Positions 34,790-46,968 are shown, counted from the first letter of the stretch. The stretch: 64,000 bases of DNA from Chaenocephalus aceratus (GCA_023974075.1 CM043800.1:41818185-41882184), one strand, 5' to 3'. Numbers and translations are program-made. The notes: generated by a model not told the origin, from the letters alone.

Positions 34790-35869
34790 CTGCACGGCGG
34801 GCGGGGGGGGGGGAGCAAAACACAGAGGACCGTTACCTTTCCACTACTAACTGCAGTAAAATATGATCAAACATGTGTTATATTATAAGTTGTACCGATT
34901 AAATGTGCTGGTAGGTCCACGTCGATGCATGCTTTGATCCGTCTGTATAATTGTTGTCTGATAGCCAGGGTTTACGATCAGTTTTTAGGTGAGTTGTACT
35001 GAGGAACAAGTATCACAGCACCGACGGGTGAAACATAGTGTTTTTGGTAACACGGGGTGTTCAGGTAACACTTAAAGACTTTGTTATGGAACGCAAAGCA
35101 GGGTAGGGGGCTAGTACACCCTCCTGAGGGTCCGGTTGTGGATGTCATGCGAGCAAAACATGGTGAAAACAATCAGTCTATCGGGACGGAAATGTTCGGA
35201 TTTCCAAAGGGAGGTTCTGTGAATAAATTAAAATCAAGAACCGAAATAATTGAACTATTGAACTGTAACTTTTATCTTTTAATGTTTATTTTATTAGCTT
35301 TTCTTTGACTGATTTTAAATGTCTTTCATTTTTTTTTTTTTTTAACGTTTCTTTTATTATCTTTTACTGTTTTTAAATGCCTTTGTCTGAATGTCTTTCA
35401 TTTTGTAAAGCACTTTGTATTGCCTGGTGCTGAAAGGTGCTATATAAATAAATTTGCCTCGCCTTGATAGAGATATGTAATGTTTCATGGTTTGTTGCTG
35501 CAGATGGAAATTAGGTAAAATCTGACATCTCTTTTTTTGAAATTAGTGCATTTTAATACATGGTCCTTGTTTAATGTAAATGCATTTTGTACGGTGGCTG
35601 ACGGGTTCAAACGTGCTACAACGGCCCAAAACCATTTCCGTTTGGAGTACGATGCAAATATAAAAACACACATTTGCAAAACACATCGAAATGGATGTTT
35701 CCATCTTGAGGAAACATGTGCAGTGTTTACTTAAAGTGCCGTATAAAATAAAAATAATAAAACTAGAAGTTCAAATACAAACGGGAACTGTTACCAGGGG
35801 ACTCTAAAAAGTGATGCACACAATGAAAGGTATGTTTCCAACAACAGACACAGTTGTCCAGCTTTATAA

Positions 35870-36640
35870 ATCCTGAACGTCACCAAGCGCTCCGTCCCAG
35901 CTGTGTGCGTCACTTTTTAGTGTCCCCTGGTCTCCTAGCTGTGTGCGTCACTCTTTAGTGTCCCTGGTCTCCCAGCTGTGTGCGTCACTCTTTAGTGTCC
36001 CCTGGTCTCCAGCTGTGTGTGTCACTCTTTAGTGTCCCCTGGTCTCCAGCTGTGTGCGTCACTCTTTAGTGTCCCCTGGTCTCCTAGCTGTGTGCGTCAC
36101 TCTTTAGTGTCCCCTGGTCTCCCAGCTGTGTGCGTCACTCTTTAGTGTCCCCTGGTCTCCCAGCTGTGTGCGTCACTCTTTAGTGTCCCCTGGTCTCCAG
36201 CTGTGTGTGTCACTCTTTAGTGTCCCCTGGTCTCCCAGCTGTGTGCGTCACTTTTTAGTGTCCCCTGGTCTTCCATCTGTGTGCGTCACTCTTTAGTGTC
36301 CCCTGGTCTCCCAGCTGTGTGCGTCACTCTTTAGTGTCCCCTGGTCTCCCAGCTGTGTGCGTCACTCTTTAGTGTCCCCTGGTCTCCAGCTGTGTGCGTC
36401 ACTATTTAGTGTCCCCTGGTTTCCCAGCTGTGTGCGTCACTCTTTAGTGTCCCCTGGTTTCCAGCTGTGTGCGTCACTCTTTAGTGTCCCCTGGTCTCCA
36501 GCTGTGTGCGTCACTCTTTAATGTCCCCTGGTCTCCCAGATGTGTGCGTCACTCTTTAGTGTCCCCTGGTCTCCGTTGTGTCTGAGCTTCTTGCAGGGTT
36601 TGGTTCTTCTGCAGCTTTTAGTAGACGCTGCCATGTCTCC
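35870..36640 (+). repeat. Dispersed repeat family C, copy 3, with about 18-copy 38-bp minisatellite
   Basis: The copy starts TCCTGAACGTCACCAAGCGC and ends in TGAGCTTCTTGCAGGGTTTG, as in copies 1 and 2. Between these the motif CAGCTGTGTGCGTCACTC, TTTAGTGTCCCCTGGTCTCC is repeated about 18 times with a 37-39 bp period (35897-36573). The other two copies have a single unit or none, so the expansion happened within this element. Confidence 0.88.
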
Positions 36641-37457
36641 TCAAGTCCCTGGATGTTCTCTAAACGCTGCACGTGTTGTCAAGTTGCTGAAGATGTTTAT
36701 TCATGATTGTTTTGGCACATTTGTGTTTTTTTTATTTGCATCGTTGCAGCACGTATCTCCTGCTGGAAATATTTTGGGGCGTGTAGCGCATTTTCATGCA
36801 CCCGTCGGCCACTATAACTTTGTGTTTGACACCGAAATCAGACTCCTCTGTTGCACCCCTCACTGAAACATGGAGTTCATTCTGTCTCTACTTTAACAAA
36901 ACCTGTTTTTAGTGTCTGACTTAATGCAGAGTGTATTCCTGTCACGGTACAGCTTCGTGATGACCACAGCGTTGACATTTTCTGTAAATTTTTAAATAGT
37001 TTTCCTGCAAACTACATTTCCACTGCTAGTTTCTCCTCAGCGGCACTCAGTGGCGGGTGAGCGAGTCTTTTAATTGAACTCGCCCACAGCAGGTCACCTC
37101 ATACGGGTTCCATTGATTATGCTAATGATGAAATCTCAAGAAATCACGCGCGCTAATGAACCGCTCGTTTCGTCAGGTTGAAAGAGCGAGTAAGACGTGT
37201 AAATAGGTTAAGGATGAGAACGTGAAAACCATCCTGAATAAGTGTTATTATGAAAAGGCTTTCAATTAACACTCAGGAGCCCCTTGCATGTTCTCTGTAT
37301 CTGTCAAATTAGGAACGTGGTGAGCCGGGAACCACGTTGAAAACCACGTTGTAGTTTATATATTACTTATACCTCTTAATTCATATATACCTCTTAATGT
37401 GTGTTTATGTATATCGTTTAGTTATGTAATTGTAATCCCTGTAATGATGCTGTATGA

Positions 37458-37974
37458 CAGGGGTGTCAAACTCTATTTTCTTTCGCGGGCCACATCAGCA
37501 TTATGGTTGCACTCAAAGGGCCGGTTGTAACTTTAAGACCATATATCAAAATATATAAATATTTAATATATATAAAAATAATGTATTATATGACATTATT
37601 GCCTCTGCATTGGATTATTATCGGATAGGGTAATAACTTCATAATTAAACTACGTCTGAAAGCAGAAGTCTAGGGCAAATCATTGCAGGTCTCTTCACTG
37701 AGAATGTTTACAAAATGATTTTAAATAAATCAAATTCTGAGAAAAAAACTTGTTCTGAGAAAAAAAGTCAATTCTGAGAAAAAAGTCAAATTTGAGAAAA
37801 AAGTCAAATTTGAGATGCATTGTGGGACATGTAGTTTATTGGGCAACGTGCTTCTGTAAATCGGCATGTAACCGTATAATAAACATATTATATTCTTTGC
37901 AATCTCTTGAGGGGCCGCATGAAATGAAGTCGCGGGCCGGATGTGGCCCCCGGGCCTTGAGTTTGACACCCCTG
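37458..37974 (+). mobile_element. hAT-family element, copy 3, complete with TSD CTGTATGA
   Basis: The left end CAGGGGTGTCAAACTC and right end GAGTTTGACACCCCTG are perfect inverted repeats. CTGTATGA is duplicated at 37450-37457 and 37975-37982. At 517 bp and without a nested insertion, it is the reference copy for this family in the window. It has no coding capacity. An imperfect repeat of TTCTGAGAAAAAA (37735-37810) is internal. Confidence 0.94.
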
Positions 37975-38354
37975 CTGTATGATGTCCTTGTTGTTCTGTT
38001 TATGTTGTTATGTTTCACGTGGAACCCACTTGAGCTGGTCTCCCTTGAAAAAGAGATCGATGATCTCAATTGGATTCACCTGGATAAATAAAGGTTTGAA
38101 ATGAAAATATGTGACGATATATCTGTGTGTGTATAAGTGGGCGTTCAGGCGTGTGTCTGTATACGTGATGTCCCTGTTTCTATCAAACACAGAGAATTGA
38201 CAATAAAGTCGACTTTGACTTCATTTTACGGCTTTACACTTTTGCTCCAGACCAGACTTTAGATTTCCTAAAAACAAATCGCATTGAATTCTCGTCTGTA
38301 TTTACAGTTTAAGCAATCGGGCCAAATATTTTCCACATTCAGCGTCCCGTCTCC

Positions 38355-39096
38355 ATGTGAGTTTGTCCCCTCTAAGTTTGTCCCCTCTAAGTTTGTCCCC
38401 TTGTGAGTTTGTCCCATTGTGAGTTTGTCCCCATGTGAGTTTGTCCCCTCTAAGTTTGTCCCCATGTGAGTTTGTCCCCTCTAAGTTTGTCCCCTGTGAG
38501 TTTGTCCCTCTAAGTTTGTCCCCTTGTGAGTTTGTCCCCTCTAAGTTTGTCCCCATGTGAGTTTGTCCCCTCTAAGTTTGTCCCCATGTGAGTTTTTCCC
38601 CATGTGAGTTTGTCCCATTCCATTTGCCTGTGAGTTTGTCCCCTCTAAGTGTGTCCCTTTGTGAGTTTTGTCCCCTCTAAGTTTGTCCCCTTGTGAGTTT
38701 GTCCCCTCTAAGTTTGTCCCCTTGTGAGTTTGTCCCCTCTAAGTTTGTCCCCATGTGAGTTTGTCCCCTCTAAGTTTGTCCCCTTGTGAGTTTGTCCCCA
38801 TGTGAGTTTGTCCCCTCTAAGTGTGTCCCTTTGTGAGTTTGTCCCCTCTAAGTTTGTCCCCCTTGTGAGTTTGTCCCCTCTAAGTGTGTCCCCTTGTGAG
38901 TTTGTCCCCTCTAAGTGTGTCCCCATGTGAGTTTGTCCCCTTGTGAGTTTGTCCCCTCTAAGTGTGTCCCCATGTGAGTTTGTCCCCTCTAAGTTTGTCC
39001 CCTTGTGAGTTTGTCCCCTCTAAGTTTGTCCCCATGTGAGTTTGTCCCCTCTAAGTTTGTCCCCTTGTGAGTTTGTCCCCTCTAAGTTTGTCCCTG
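38355..39096 (-). repeat. 15/30-bp minisatellite next to a mef2d donor site
   Basis: About 49 alternating copies of GTGAGTTTGTCCCCT and CTAAGTTTGTCCCC (plus strand). In the transcript it reads GGGGACAAACTTAGA / GGGGACAAACTCACA. The array stops about 20 nt from the donor of exon 39116-39290. Each unit contains a GGGG run and many carry 1-bp indels. Confidence 0.93.
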
Positions 39097-39115
39097 AGTG
39101 TTTGCCGTAGCTCAC

Positions 39116-39290
39116 CAGCTGCATGAGGCTCTTGCTCTGCGAGGTGATGACCCTCAGGTCCGGCTTGCGGCTGTTCATCTGAGGGCTGGGCGGAGGCGGA
39201 GATTTGGCCTGGACTACTTTCCCCATGCTGTTGCCCGTTGGATACGGAGAGGAGGCCCGGGGAGGGCCCTGGCGCTGATGTAGCCGTTAG
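39116..39290 (-). CDS. mef2d: mef2d exon (NGYISARA ... SRKPDLRVITSQ) with two apparent +1 frameshifts
   Basis: The acceptor CTCTCCAG and donor CTG|GTGAGC are intact. In phase 1 it begins (P)NGYISARA. One extra C (near 39265-39268) is needed to be skipped to read SPGLLSVSNG. A second extra C (near 39233-39236) must be skipped to read NSMGKVVQAKSPPPPSP and QMNSRKPDLRVITSQ then SKSLMQL. NGY.SARASPGLL, AKSPPPP and RKPDLRVITSQ are diagnostic of MEF2D. Without the two bases the exon is 173 nt and all phases fit. Tandem repeats lie immediately outside both splice sites. Sequencing error is likelier than true disruption, since all other blocks are conserved. Confidence 0.93.
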
Positions 39291-39292
39291 CT

Positions 39293-39340
<48 letters not shown>

Positions 39341-39400
39341 GAGAGAGAGAGAGGAGAGAAAGAGAGAGAGGGAGGGAGAGAAAAGAAGAGAGAGAGGTAG
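39293..39400 (-). repeat. (CT)n polypyrimidine tract at mef2d acceptor
   Basis: The plus strand is a GA microsatellite with a few AAAG and GGAG interruptions. In transcript sense it is about 100 nt of CUCUCU/UCUUU ending directly at the CAG of exon 39116-39290. Confidence 0.92.
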
Positions 39401-39472
39401 AGAGTGTTTTTTTAAAACACTTTTATTTAGATTTCAACAACAATTAGATCATTTAACTAGACAACATGAGAG

Positions 39473-39494
39473 TGTGTGTGTGTGTGGTGTGTGT

Positions 39495-39530
<36 letters not shown>
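39473..39530. repeat. (TG)n microsatellite
   Basis: TG tract of about 58 nt with two single-base interruptions (TGTGGTG). Confidence 0.9.
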
Positions 39531-39531
<1 letters not shown>

Positions 39532-40320
39532 GGGCTGCACAATTAAAAAAACAACACCTGTGATTTCTTTTTTTTACCGATATTGCAATTTCAATATGAT
39601 TTACAACACTGGAGGGATGCATCGTTTTTTTTGCATTATTAATTCTCTCAGGTATCATTAAAAATATATATTTCAAAGGACCATAATAATAATAATAATA
39701 ATAATAATAGATGAAATGTATTATAGCGCCTTTCAAGGGACACCAGGCCGCTTTACATGGTGTGAACAAACCACCACACACACGTAAGCATGTAGTAAGT
39801 AGCAGTGGGAGATGAAGGGTCTTTAAGGGGCTTTACTGAGTCGGCAGAATATGACTCGGAGGCGGGGGTTTCGTGCAGCTCCCACAATACTCCATCAGAA
39901 GGATATCAACACATATGTTGCCTTGAACATGAGATCATAGAAAAGGCACTTTGTATGGAGACAGGTTAAACGGATCTTATCTAAATAAACAATACTTTGA
40001 GGTGGGTTACTGATGAGAATACTTTAATATTTGTTTAATTAGAATGATGTAGTTTTTATCAAACAAAGAGGAGGTTATAGTACATCTGTTGGGGACTATT
40101 TTCCGCGGTGGATTACTCCACATGAGAATAAATATAGCATGTAGAGCATATTAACATTTGGTCAGGTGGCAAAAATACTATAGTTTTACTTGTGTCTCTT
40201 TATCCCGCTCCCTGAACTTTCTCACGGCTGCATTCCTTCAACCTGTCGGAGCGTCACAACGTTGAACGCACACCACCTTTTACACGGGCCCGCATTCCAA
40301 ACTGCATTTCAACGCAACAA

Positions 40321-40555
40321 CAATCACTCGTAAAGAAAACAACAAAAACCTGATTTACTGTATGGCGGACTTCAAAAGCAGGGAAACACCTGTGTGTGTG
40401 TGTTGTGTGTGTGTGTGTGTGTGGTGTGTGTGTGTGTGTGTGTGTGTGAGTGTTTGTGTGAGTGTTTGTGTGTGTGTGTGTGTGTGTATACAATCACTCG
40501 TAAAGAAAACACAAAAACCTGATTTACTATATGGCGGACTTCAAAAGCAGGGAAA

Positions 40556-40627
<72 letters not shown>

Positions 40628-40746
40628 TGTGTGGTGTGTGTGTGGGGTGTGTGTGTGTACCAATCACTTGTAAAGAAACCAACAAAAACCTGATTTACTG
40701 TATGGCGGACTTCAAAAGCAGGGAAACACCTCTGTGTGTGTGTTAG

Positions 40747-40815
<69 letters not shown>

Positions 40816-40835
40816 TGTGTGTTCGTGTACTTGTA
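40321..40835 (+). repeat. 170-bp tandem triplication with TG expansions
   Basis: The segment beginning CAATCACTCGTAAAGAAA and containing CCTGATTTACTGTATGGCGG and AGCAGGGAAACACCT starts at 40321, 40491 and 40661, an exact 170-bp spacing. Each copy ends in a TG tract of 85-100 nt with different interruptions. Unit boundaries lie in the TG tracts, suggesting unequal exchange between them. Confidence 0.92.
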
Positions 40836-41441
40836 GGAACTTTCTTTTCACTTTCTTTTAAATAAAATCAGGGTATTGTTGTATAGCTTCAACCTCTGGA
40901 CATGTCTCAATGACATTGGTATCTTGAGACAGGAAATAGACGTATTTCAATTGTTTTATACATCAAGTTTTTATTGTTTTTGCCAAAAGATTTCAGGTCT
41001 TTGACCAAAAACAAATACAATTGTTTTTGTAATTGTATTATTATTGTGTAATGTAGTTGTGTATGTAGTTTGTAATAGTTTGCTATCACTCCTGAATCCA
41101 TAGTAGCTCTGTGTGTTCTCTAAAAAATACATATTAAGAACACACATGTACCTTATCTGTATATTAATACTGATAAAGTTGTAAGCATTATACAAAAGTT
41201 AAGATGACACTTCAACTGCCTCAGATCTCATCGCACTACTCAGATTTATTTTACTATCGATATTGAAAATGACACGTATTGATCTTTTAGGCTTTTGCTA
41301 ATTGACTGTTCAATTAAACTGTTTACAAAACTACAACAACTCTTGTCATGACAACGAGACTCCAGCAGACAGCAGCCTGTCCCTGCCGAGGGCCGAGATA
41401 CAAGCATGCAGAGAGAGAGAAGGGGGGGGCAGCAGGGACTT

Positions 41442-41454
41442 CCACACACACACA

Positions 41455-41508
<54 letters not shown>

Positions 41509-41541
41509 ACAACACACACACACACACACCACACACACACA

Positions 41542-41572
<31 letters not shown>

Positions 41573-41598
41573 CACAACACACCACACACACACACACA

Positions 41599-41651
<53 letters not shown>

Positions 41652-41835
41652 GTGTGTGTGTGATAGCCAGCAGATAGCAGTTTCTCCATGACGCCGCTTC
41701 CAGACGACCAGTGGCATGTGACTCTGCTTCATCTCACACACACCACACACACACACGCACACACACACCACACACACCACGCACGCGCACACACACACAC
41801 ACACACACACGCGCACACGCACACACACACACAAC
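41442..41835. repeat. Long interrupted (CA)n region
   Basis: CA tracts with many CACACCACAC single-base interruptions (41442-41650), a 65-bp unique spacer, then a second CA/CGCA tract (41736-41833). The scattered CC/AA interruptions look like indel noise. All open frames here are artefacts. Confidence 0.9.
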
Positions 41836-41984
41836 TCAGTGGGGGATAAGAAAGGCGGCAAAGAGAGGAAACAGTGAAAAGGAGGAGGTGGGTGAGGGAG
41901 AAAACAAAGAGGAAGTGGAGTTGTGGCTAAACTTAAAGTTATATATTACCAAATAAATGTTAGACGTAATATTGTGTATATATA

Positions 41985-42040
41985 GTGGTGGTGTGTGTGT
42001 GTGTGTGCGTGTGCGTGTGCGTGTGTGTGTGTGCATGTGT
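41985..42040. repeat. (TG)n/(CGTG) microsatellite
   Basis: TG tract with several GTGCGTGTGC units. Confidence 0.85.
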
Positions 42041-42323
42041 GTGTTTGTACCTAGTCATGTTTTAGCAGGAACTCTTAGAACCAACTTTCTCATGCATGCC
42101 TGTGTATTCATGTCCTCTCGAGACGTGTTCACTAGACCCCAGAGGCATTCCTGTTTCCAATGTTTGAGGGGAAGAAAATTCTAAATTGTGGAAAAATATA
42201 TTGTGACAAAATGCAGCGTTTAAATCAATGCTAACGGGCCGGGTTCCTTGGTCACGTCTCGTGGGTTCTGGCGAGTGTTTTATGGGATGATGTTGATTAC
42301 ATTCTGATCTGGTCTTTACACAC

Positions 42324-43720
42324 TTCACTGTTAAAGGGGCGCGACACGGCTCTCTGGAAACCGCACTGTTAAAGGGGCGCTACACGGCTCTCCGGAAACC
42401 TCACTGTTAAAGGGGCGCTACACGGCTCTCCGGAAACCTCACTGTTAAAGGGGCGCTACACGGCTCTCTGGAAACCTCACTGTTAAAGGGGCGCTACACG
42501 GCTCTCTGGACACCTCACTGTTAAAGGGGCGCTACACGGCTCTCTGGAAACTCACTGTCAAAGGGGCGCTACCCGGCTCTCTGGACAACCTCACTGTTAA
42601 AGGGGCGCTACACGGCTCTCTGGACACCTCACTGTTAAAGGGGCGCTACACGGCTCTCTGGACACCTCACTGTTAAAGGGCGCTACACGGCTCTCTGGAC
42701 ACCTCACTGTTAAAGGGGCGCTAACCCGGCTCTCTGGACACCTCACTGTTAAAGGGGCGCTACACGGCTCTCTGGACACCTCACTGTTAAAGGGGCGCTA
42801 CACGGCTCTCTGGAAACCTCACTGTTAAAGGGGCGCTACACGGCTCTCCGGAAACCTCACTGTTAAAGGGCGCTACACGGCTCTCCGGAAACCTCACTGT
42901 TAAAGGGGCGCTACACGGCTCTCTGGACACCTCACTGTTAAAGGGGCGCTACACGGCTCTCTGGACACCTCACTGTTAAAGGGGCGCTACACGGCTCTCC
43001 GGAAACCTCACTGTTAAAGGGGCGCTACACGGCTCTCTGGAAACCCTCACTGTTAAAGGGGCGCTACACGGCTCTCTGGACACCTCACTGTTAAGGGGCG
43101 CTACACGGCTCTCTGGAAACCCTCACTGTCAAAGGGGCGCTACCCGGCTCTCTGGACACCTCACTGTTAAAGGGGCGCTACACGGCTCTCTGGACACCTC
43201 ACTGTTAAAGGGGCGCTACACGGCTCTCTGGACACCTCACTGTTAAAGGGGCGCTACACGGCTCTCTGGACACCTCACTGTTAAAGGGGCGCTACACGGC
43301 TCTCTGGAAACCTCACTGTTAAAGGGGCGCTACACGGCTCTCTGGAAACCTCACTGTTAAAGGGGCGCGACACGGCTCTCTGGAAATCTCACTGTTAAAG
43401 GGGCGCTACACGGCTCTCTGGACACCTCACTGTTAAAGGGGCGCTACACGGCTCTCTGGAACCCTCACTGTTAAAGGGGCGCTACACGGCTCTCTGGACA
43501 CCTCACTGTTAAAGGGGCGCTACACGGCTCTCTGGACACCTCACTGTTAAAGGGGCCCTACCGGCTCTCTGACACCTCACTGTTAAAGGGGCGCTACACG
43601 GCTCTCTGGACACCTCACTGTTAAAGGGGCGCTACACGGCTCTCTGGAAACCTCACCGTAAAGGGGCGCTACACGGCTCTCTGAAACCTCACCGTTAAAG
43701 GGGCCCTACACGGCTCTCTG
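42324..43720 (+). repeat. 38-bp GC-rich minisatellite (about 37 copies)
   Basis: The unit reads CCTCACTGTTAAAGGGGCGC then TACACGGCTCTCTGGACA, with variants GGAAA and CTCCGGAAA. Copies are highly uniform. Some have 1-bp deletions in GGGG or doubled bases. Each unit carries a GGGGCGC motif. No gene is supported. Confidence 0.94.
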
Positions 43721-43900
43721 GGGTGCTCCCTCTCCTCTCGTGTGTGCTATATGTGTTCGTGCATGTGAATGGTCTGCAGAGGCGAAAGTCCCTGTGGTCC
43801 CTTCAGAGGGCGTTTCTAAAAAACAATTAATTAAATTAAACAAATTAAAAAACTAAAAAGAGAGAAAAAGTCAGTTTTCACTTTTACTTTGCATAATACG

Positions 43901-43925
43901 GTGTGTGTGTGTGTGTGTGTGTGTG

Positions 43926-43965
<40 letters not shown>

Positions 43966-44060
43966 TATACTGACAGTGAGTCACTATCATATGCTGATGT
44001 TTGTAAGTACGTTTTCTGTTTTCACTTTACATGTGCTCTTGCACTCTGTATATGTGTGTG

Positions 44061-44098
<38 letters not shown>

Positions 44099-44108
44099 TG
44101 TGTGTGTG
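43901..44108. repeat. Pair of (TG)n microsatellites
   Basis: TG tracts at 43901-43963 and 44052-44108, each with TGTTG or TGGTG interruptions, separated by about 90 bp of unique sequence. Confidence 0.88.
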
Positions 44109-44220
44109 ATGTCTCGTATTACGAGAGGACGGGCGTGGGAATGTGAGGAATGCCGGGTGACGTCAATGGTGACATTCCGGATCCCCGAGTCCCCGAACAA
44201 CAGCTGAGTACGACAGATCA

Positions 44221-45165
44221 ACAGAGGAAGAGGAGGAGGAGGAGGAGGAGGAGGAGGAGGAGGAGGAGGAGAGGGAAGCCGATGGAGAAATACATGAAAT
44301 GGGAAAAGATGAAGGAAGGAGGAGACAGGTGCAGATGAGGAAGGAGACAGATGGAGGTGAGGAAGAGTTATGGATGGAAAGGATGTAAAGAAAGAAAGGA
44401 AACAAAAAGAAAAATAGAGGGAGGAAAGGGGAGGAGGAAGCAGCAAGTAAGGATGGAGGGAAGAGAGGAGACAGCTGGAGGAGAGGAAGAGTTATGGATA
44501 AAGAAAGGGATATATCGATGTAAGAGAAGAAATAAGTGAGAGGAAATAGAGGGAAGGAAGGAGAAATAAAGTAAGGAGGGAGGGAAGAGAGGAAAATCTG
44601 GAGGAGAGGAAGGAGACAGATGAAGGAGAGGAAGGAGACAGATGAAGGAGAGGAAGGAGACAGATGAAGGAGAGGAAGGAGACAGCTTGAGGTGAAGAAG
44701 GAGACAGATGAAGGAGAGGAAGGAGACAGATGAAGGAGACAGATGAGGGAGAGGAAGGAGACAGCTTGAGGTGAAGAAGGAGACAGATGAAGGAGAGGAA
44801 GGAGACAGCTGGAGGAGAGGAAAGGAATAAGTAAGGAGGGAGGGAAGAGAGGAAACATCTGGAGGAGAGGAAGGAGGACAGATGAAGGAGAGGAAGGAGA
44901 CAGATGAAGGAGAGGAAGGAGACAGATGAAGGAGAGGAAGGAGACAGCTTGAGGTGAAGAAGGAGACAGATGAAGGAGAGGAAGGAGTACAGATGAAGGA
45001 GACAGATGAGGGAGAGGAAGGAGACAGCTTGAGGTGAAGAAGGAGACAGATGAAGGAGAGGAAGGAGACAGCTGGAGGAGAGGAAAGGAAATGATATAGA
45101 GAAAAGAAAGAGAACAGAAGAAATGGAGAAGGAGTTGACATAAGGGAGGAGGAGGAAAGGAGACA
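44221..45165 (+). repeat. Polypurine block with GGAGACAGATGAAGGAGA repeats
   Basis: About 940 nt in which the plus strand is nearly all A and G. It starts with (GAG)n (44226-44272). From 44600 it becomes an 18-24 bp repeat of GAAGGAGACAGATGAAGGA. A larger block near 44590-44825 recurs near 44850-45090, including the landmark GACAGCTTGAGGTGAAGAAG. The minus strand gives long Ser/Pro/Leu open frames (one is 376 codons) that are repeat artefacts. Confidence 0.92.
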
Positions 45166-45330
45166 GGAGGCGAACAGATTAGCAGCTTCTTAAATACTGT
45201 ATATATTTGAACTTGGTCTTTGTCTCTGAAGCAGAGCGGACCAATCACATCGAGTGATGTCCTCTGAGACACCTGAGACAACACGTCTACCAAGAGGAGA
45301 GAGGAGGATTACAATACACCTCCATATACA

Positions 45331-46968
45331 GTATGTTACTACAGTATGTGTACTATTACTGCATTATGTGTACTATTACTGCATTACTCGTCCTATTATC
45401 TAACGTATTACTACTGTATGTGTACTATTACTACAGTATGTGTACTATTATCTAACGTATTACTACTGTACGTGTACTATTATCTAACGTATTACTACTG
45501 TATGTGTACTATTACTGCAGTATGTGTCCTATTACTACAGTATGTGTCCTATACTGCAGTATGTGTCCTATTACTGTAGTATGTGTCCTATTACTACAGT
45601 ATGTGTCCTATTACTACAGTATGTGTCCTATTACTACAGCATGTGTCCTATTACTACAGTATGTGTCCTATTACTGCAGTATGTGTCCTATTACTACAGT
45701 ATGTGTCCTATTACTACAGTATGTGTCCTATTACTACAGTATGTGTCCTATTACTGCAGTATGTGTCCTATTACTACAGTATGTGTCCTATTATCTAACT
45801 TATTACTACAGTATGTGTCCTATTACTACAGTATGTGTCCTATTGCTGCAGTATGTGTCCCTATTACTGCAGTATGTGTCCTATTACTACAGTATGTGTT
45901 CTATTATCCAACTTATTATTGCAGTATGTGTCCTATTACTACAGTATGTGTCCTATTACTACAGTATGTGTCCTATTACTGTAGTATGTGTCCTATTACT
46001 GCAGTATGTGTCCTATTACTACAGTATGTGTTCTATTATCCAACTTATTATTGCAGTATGTGTCCTATTACTACAGTATGTGTCCTATTACTACAGTATG
46101 TGTCCTATTACTGTAGTATGTGTCCTATTACTTGCAGTATGTGTCCTATTACTACATTATGTGTCCTATTACTGTAGTATGTGTCCTATTACTACAGTAT
46201 GTGTCCTATTACTACAGTATGTGTCCTATTACAGTATGTGTCCTATTACTACAGTATGTGTCCTATAACTGCAGTATGTGTCCTATTACTGCAGTATGTG
46301 TCCTATTACTACAGCATGTGTCGTATAACTGCAGCATGTGTCCTATTACTACAGTATGTGTCCTATTACTGTAGTATGGTCCTATTACTACAGTATGTGT
46401 CCTATTACTACAGTATGTGTCCTATTACTACAGTATGTGTCCTATTACTGCAATACGTGTACTTGTACTGCAGTATCTGTGCTATTATGTGTCTTATTAC
46501 TGCAGTATTTGTCCTATGTGTCTTATTACTGCGTCTTATTACCGCATATGTGTCCTTGTATGTGTCTTATTACTGCGGTATGTGTACTATTACTACAGAA
46601 TGTGTACTATTACTACAGTGTGTGTCCTATTACTACAGTATGTGTCCTATTACTACAGTATGTGTACTATTAGTACAGTGTGTGTACTATTACTGCAGTA
46701 TGTGTACTATTAGTACAGTGTGTGTCCTATTACTACAGTATGTGTCCTATTACTACAGTATGTGTACTATTAGTACAGTGTGTGTCCTATTACTACAGTA
46801 TGTGTCCTATTACTACAGTATGTGTACTATTAGTACAGTGTGTGTACTATTACTACAGAATGTGTACTATTACTACAGTGTGTGTCCTATTACTACAGTA
46901 TGTGTCCTATTACTACAGTATGTGTACTATTACTACAGAGTGTGTACTATTACTGCAGTATCTGTGCT
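45331..46968 (+). repeat. 20-bp minisatellite TATTACTACAGTATGTGTCC (about 80 copies)
   Basis: Units are mostly exact 20-mers with ACTGCAG/ACTACAG and GTCC/GTAC variants. A 132-bp higher-order block with the landmark TTATCCAACTTATTATTGC occurs near 45901 and 46033. From 46560 a second variant family (GTGTACTATTAGTACAGTG) dominates. Because the period shifts through all frames, long Tyr/Cys/Val/Leu-rich open frames appear and are not genes. Confidence 0.95.

Larger units (their letters stand above)
34790..39115 (-). other. mef2d: mef2d intron upstream of beta exon
   Basis: GTGAGC donor next to 39116 and GCAG acceptor at 34790-34791. It holds a LINE tail (about 35385-35460, TTTTGTAAAGCACTTTGTAT), dispersed repeat C with an expanded 38-bp array (35870-36640), a complete hAT copy (37458-37974), a second LINE-tail-like segment (38030-38100) and the GTTTGTCCCCTCTAA minisatellite (38355-39096) that abuts the upstream exon. 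The 36900-37440 stretch shows nothing I can name. Confidence 0.8.

Noticed and set aside
44163..45293. 376-codon minus-strand open frame, rich in Ser, Pro and Leu
   Set aside because: Reading frame through the polypurine repeat; low complexity in every frame and no conserved motif.
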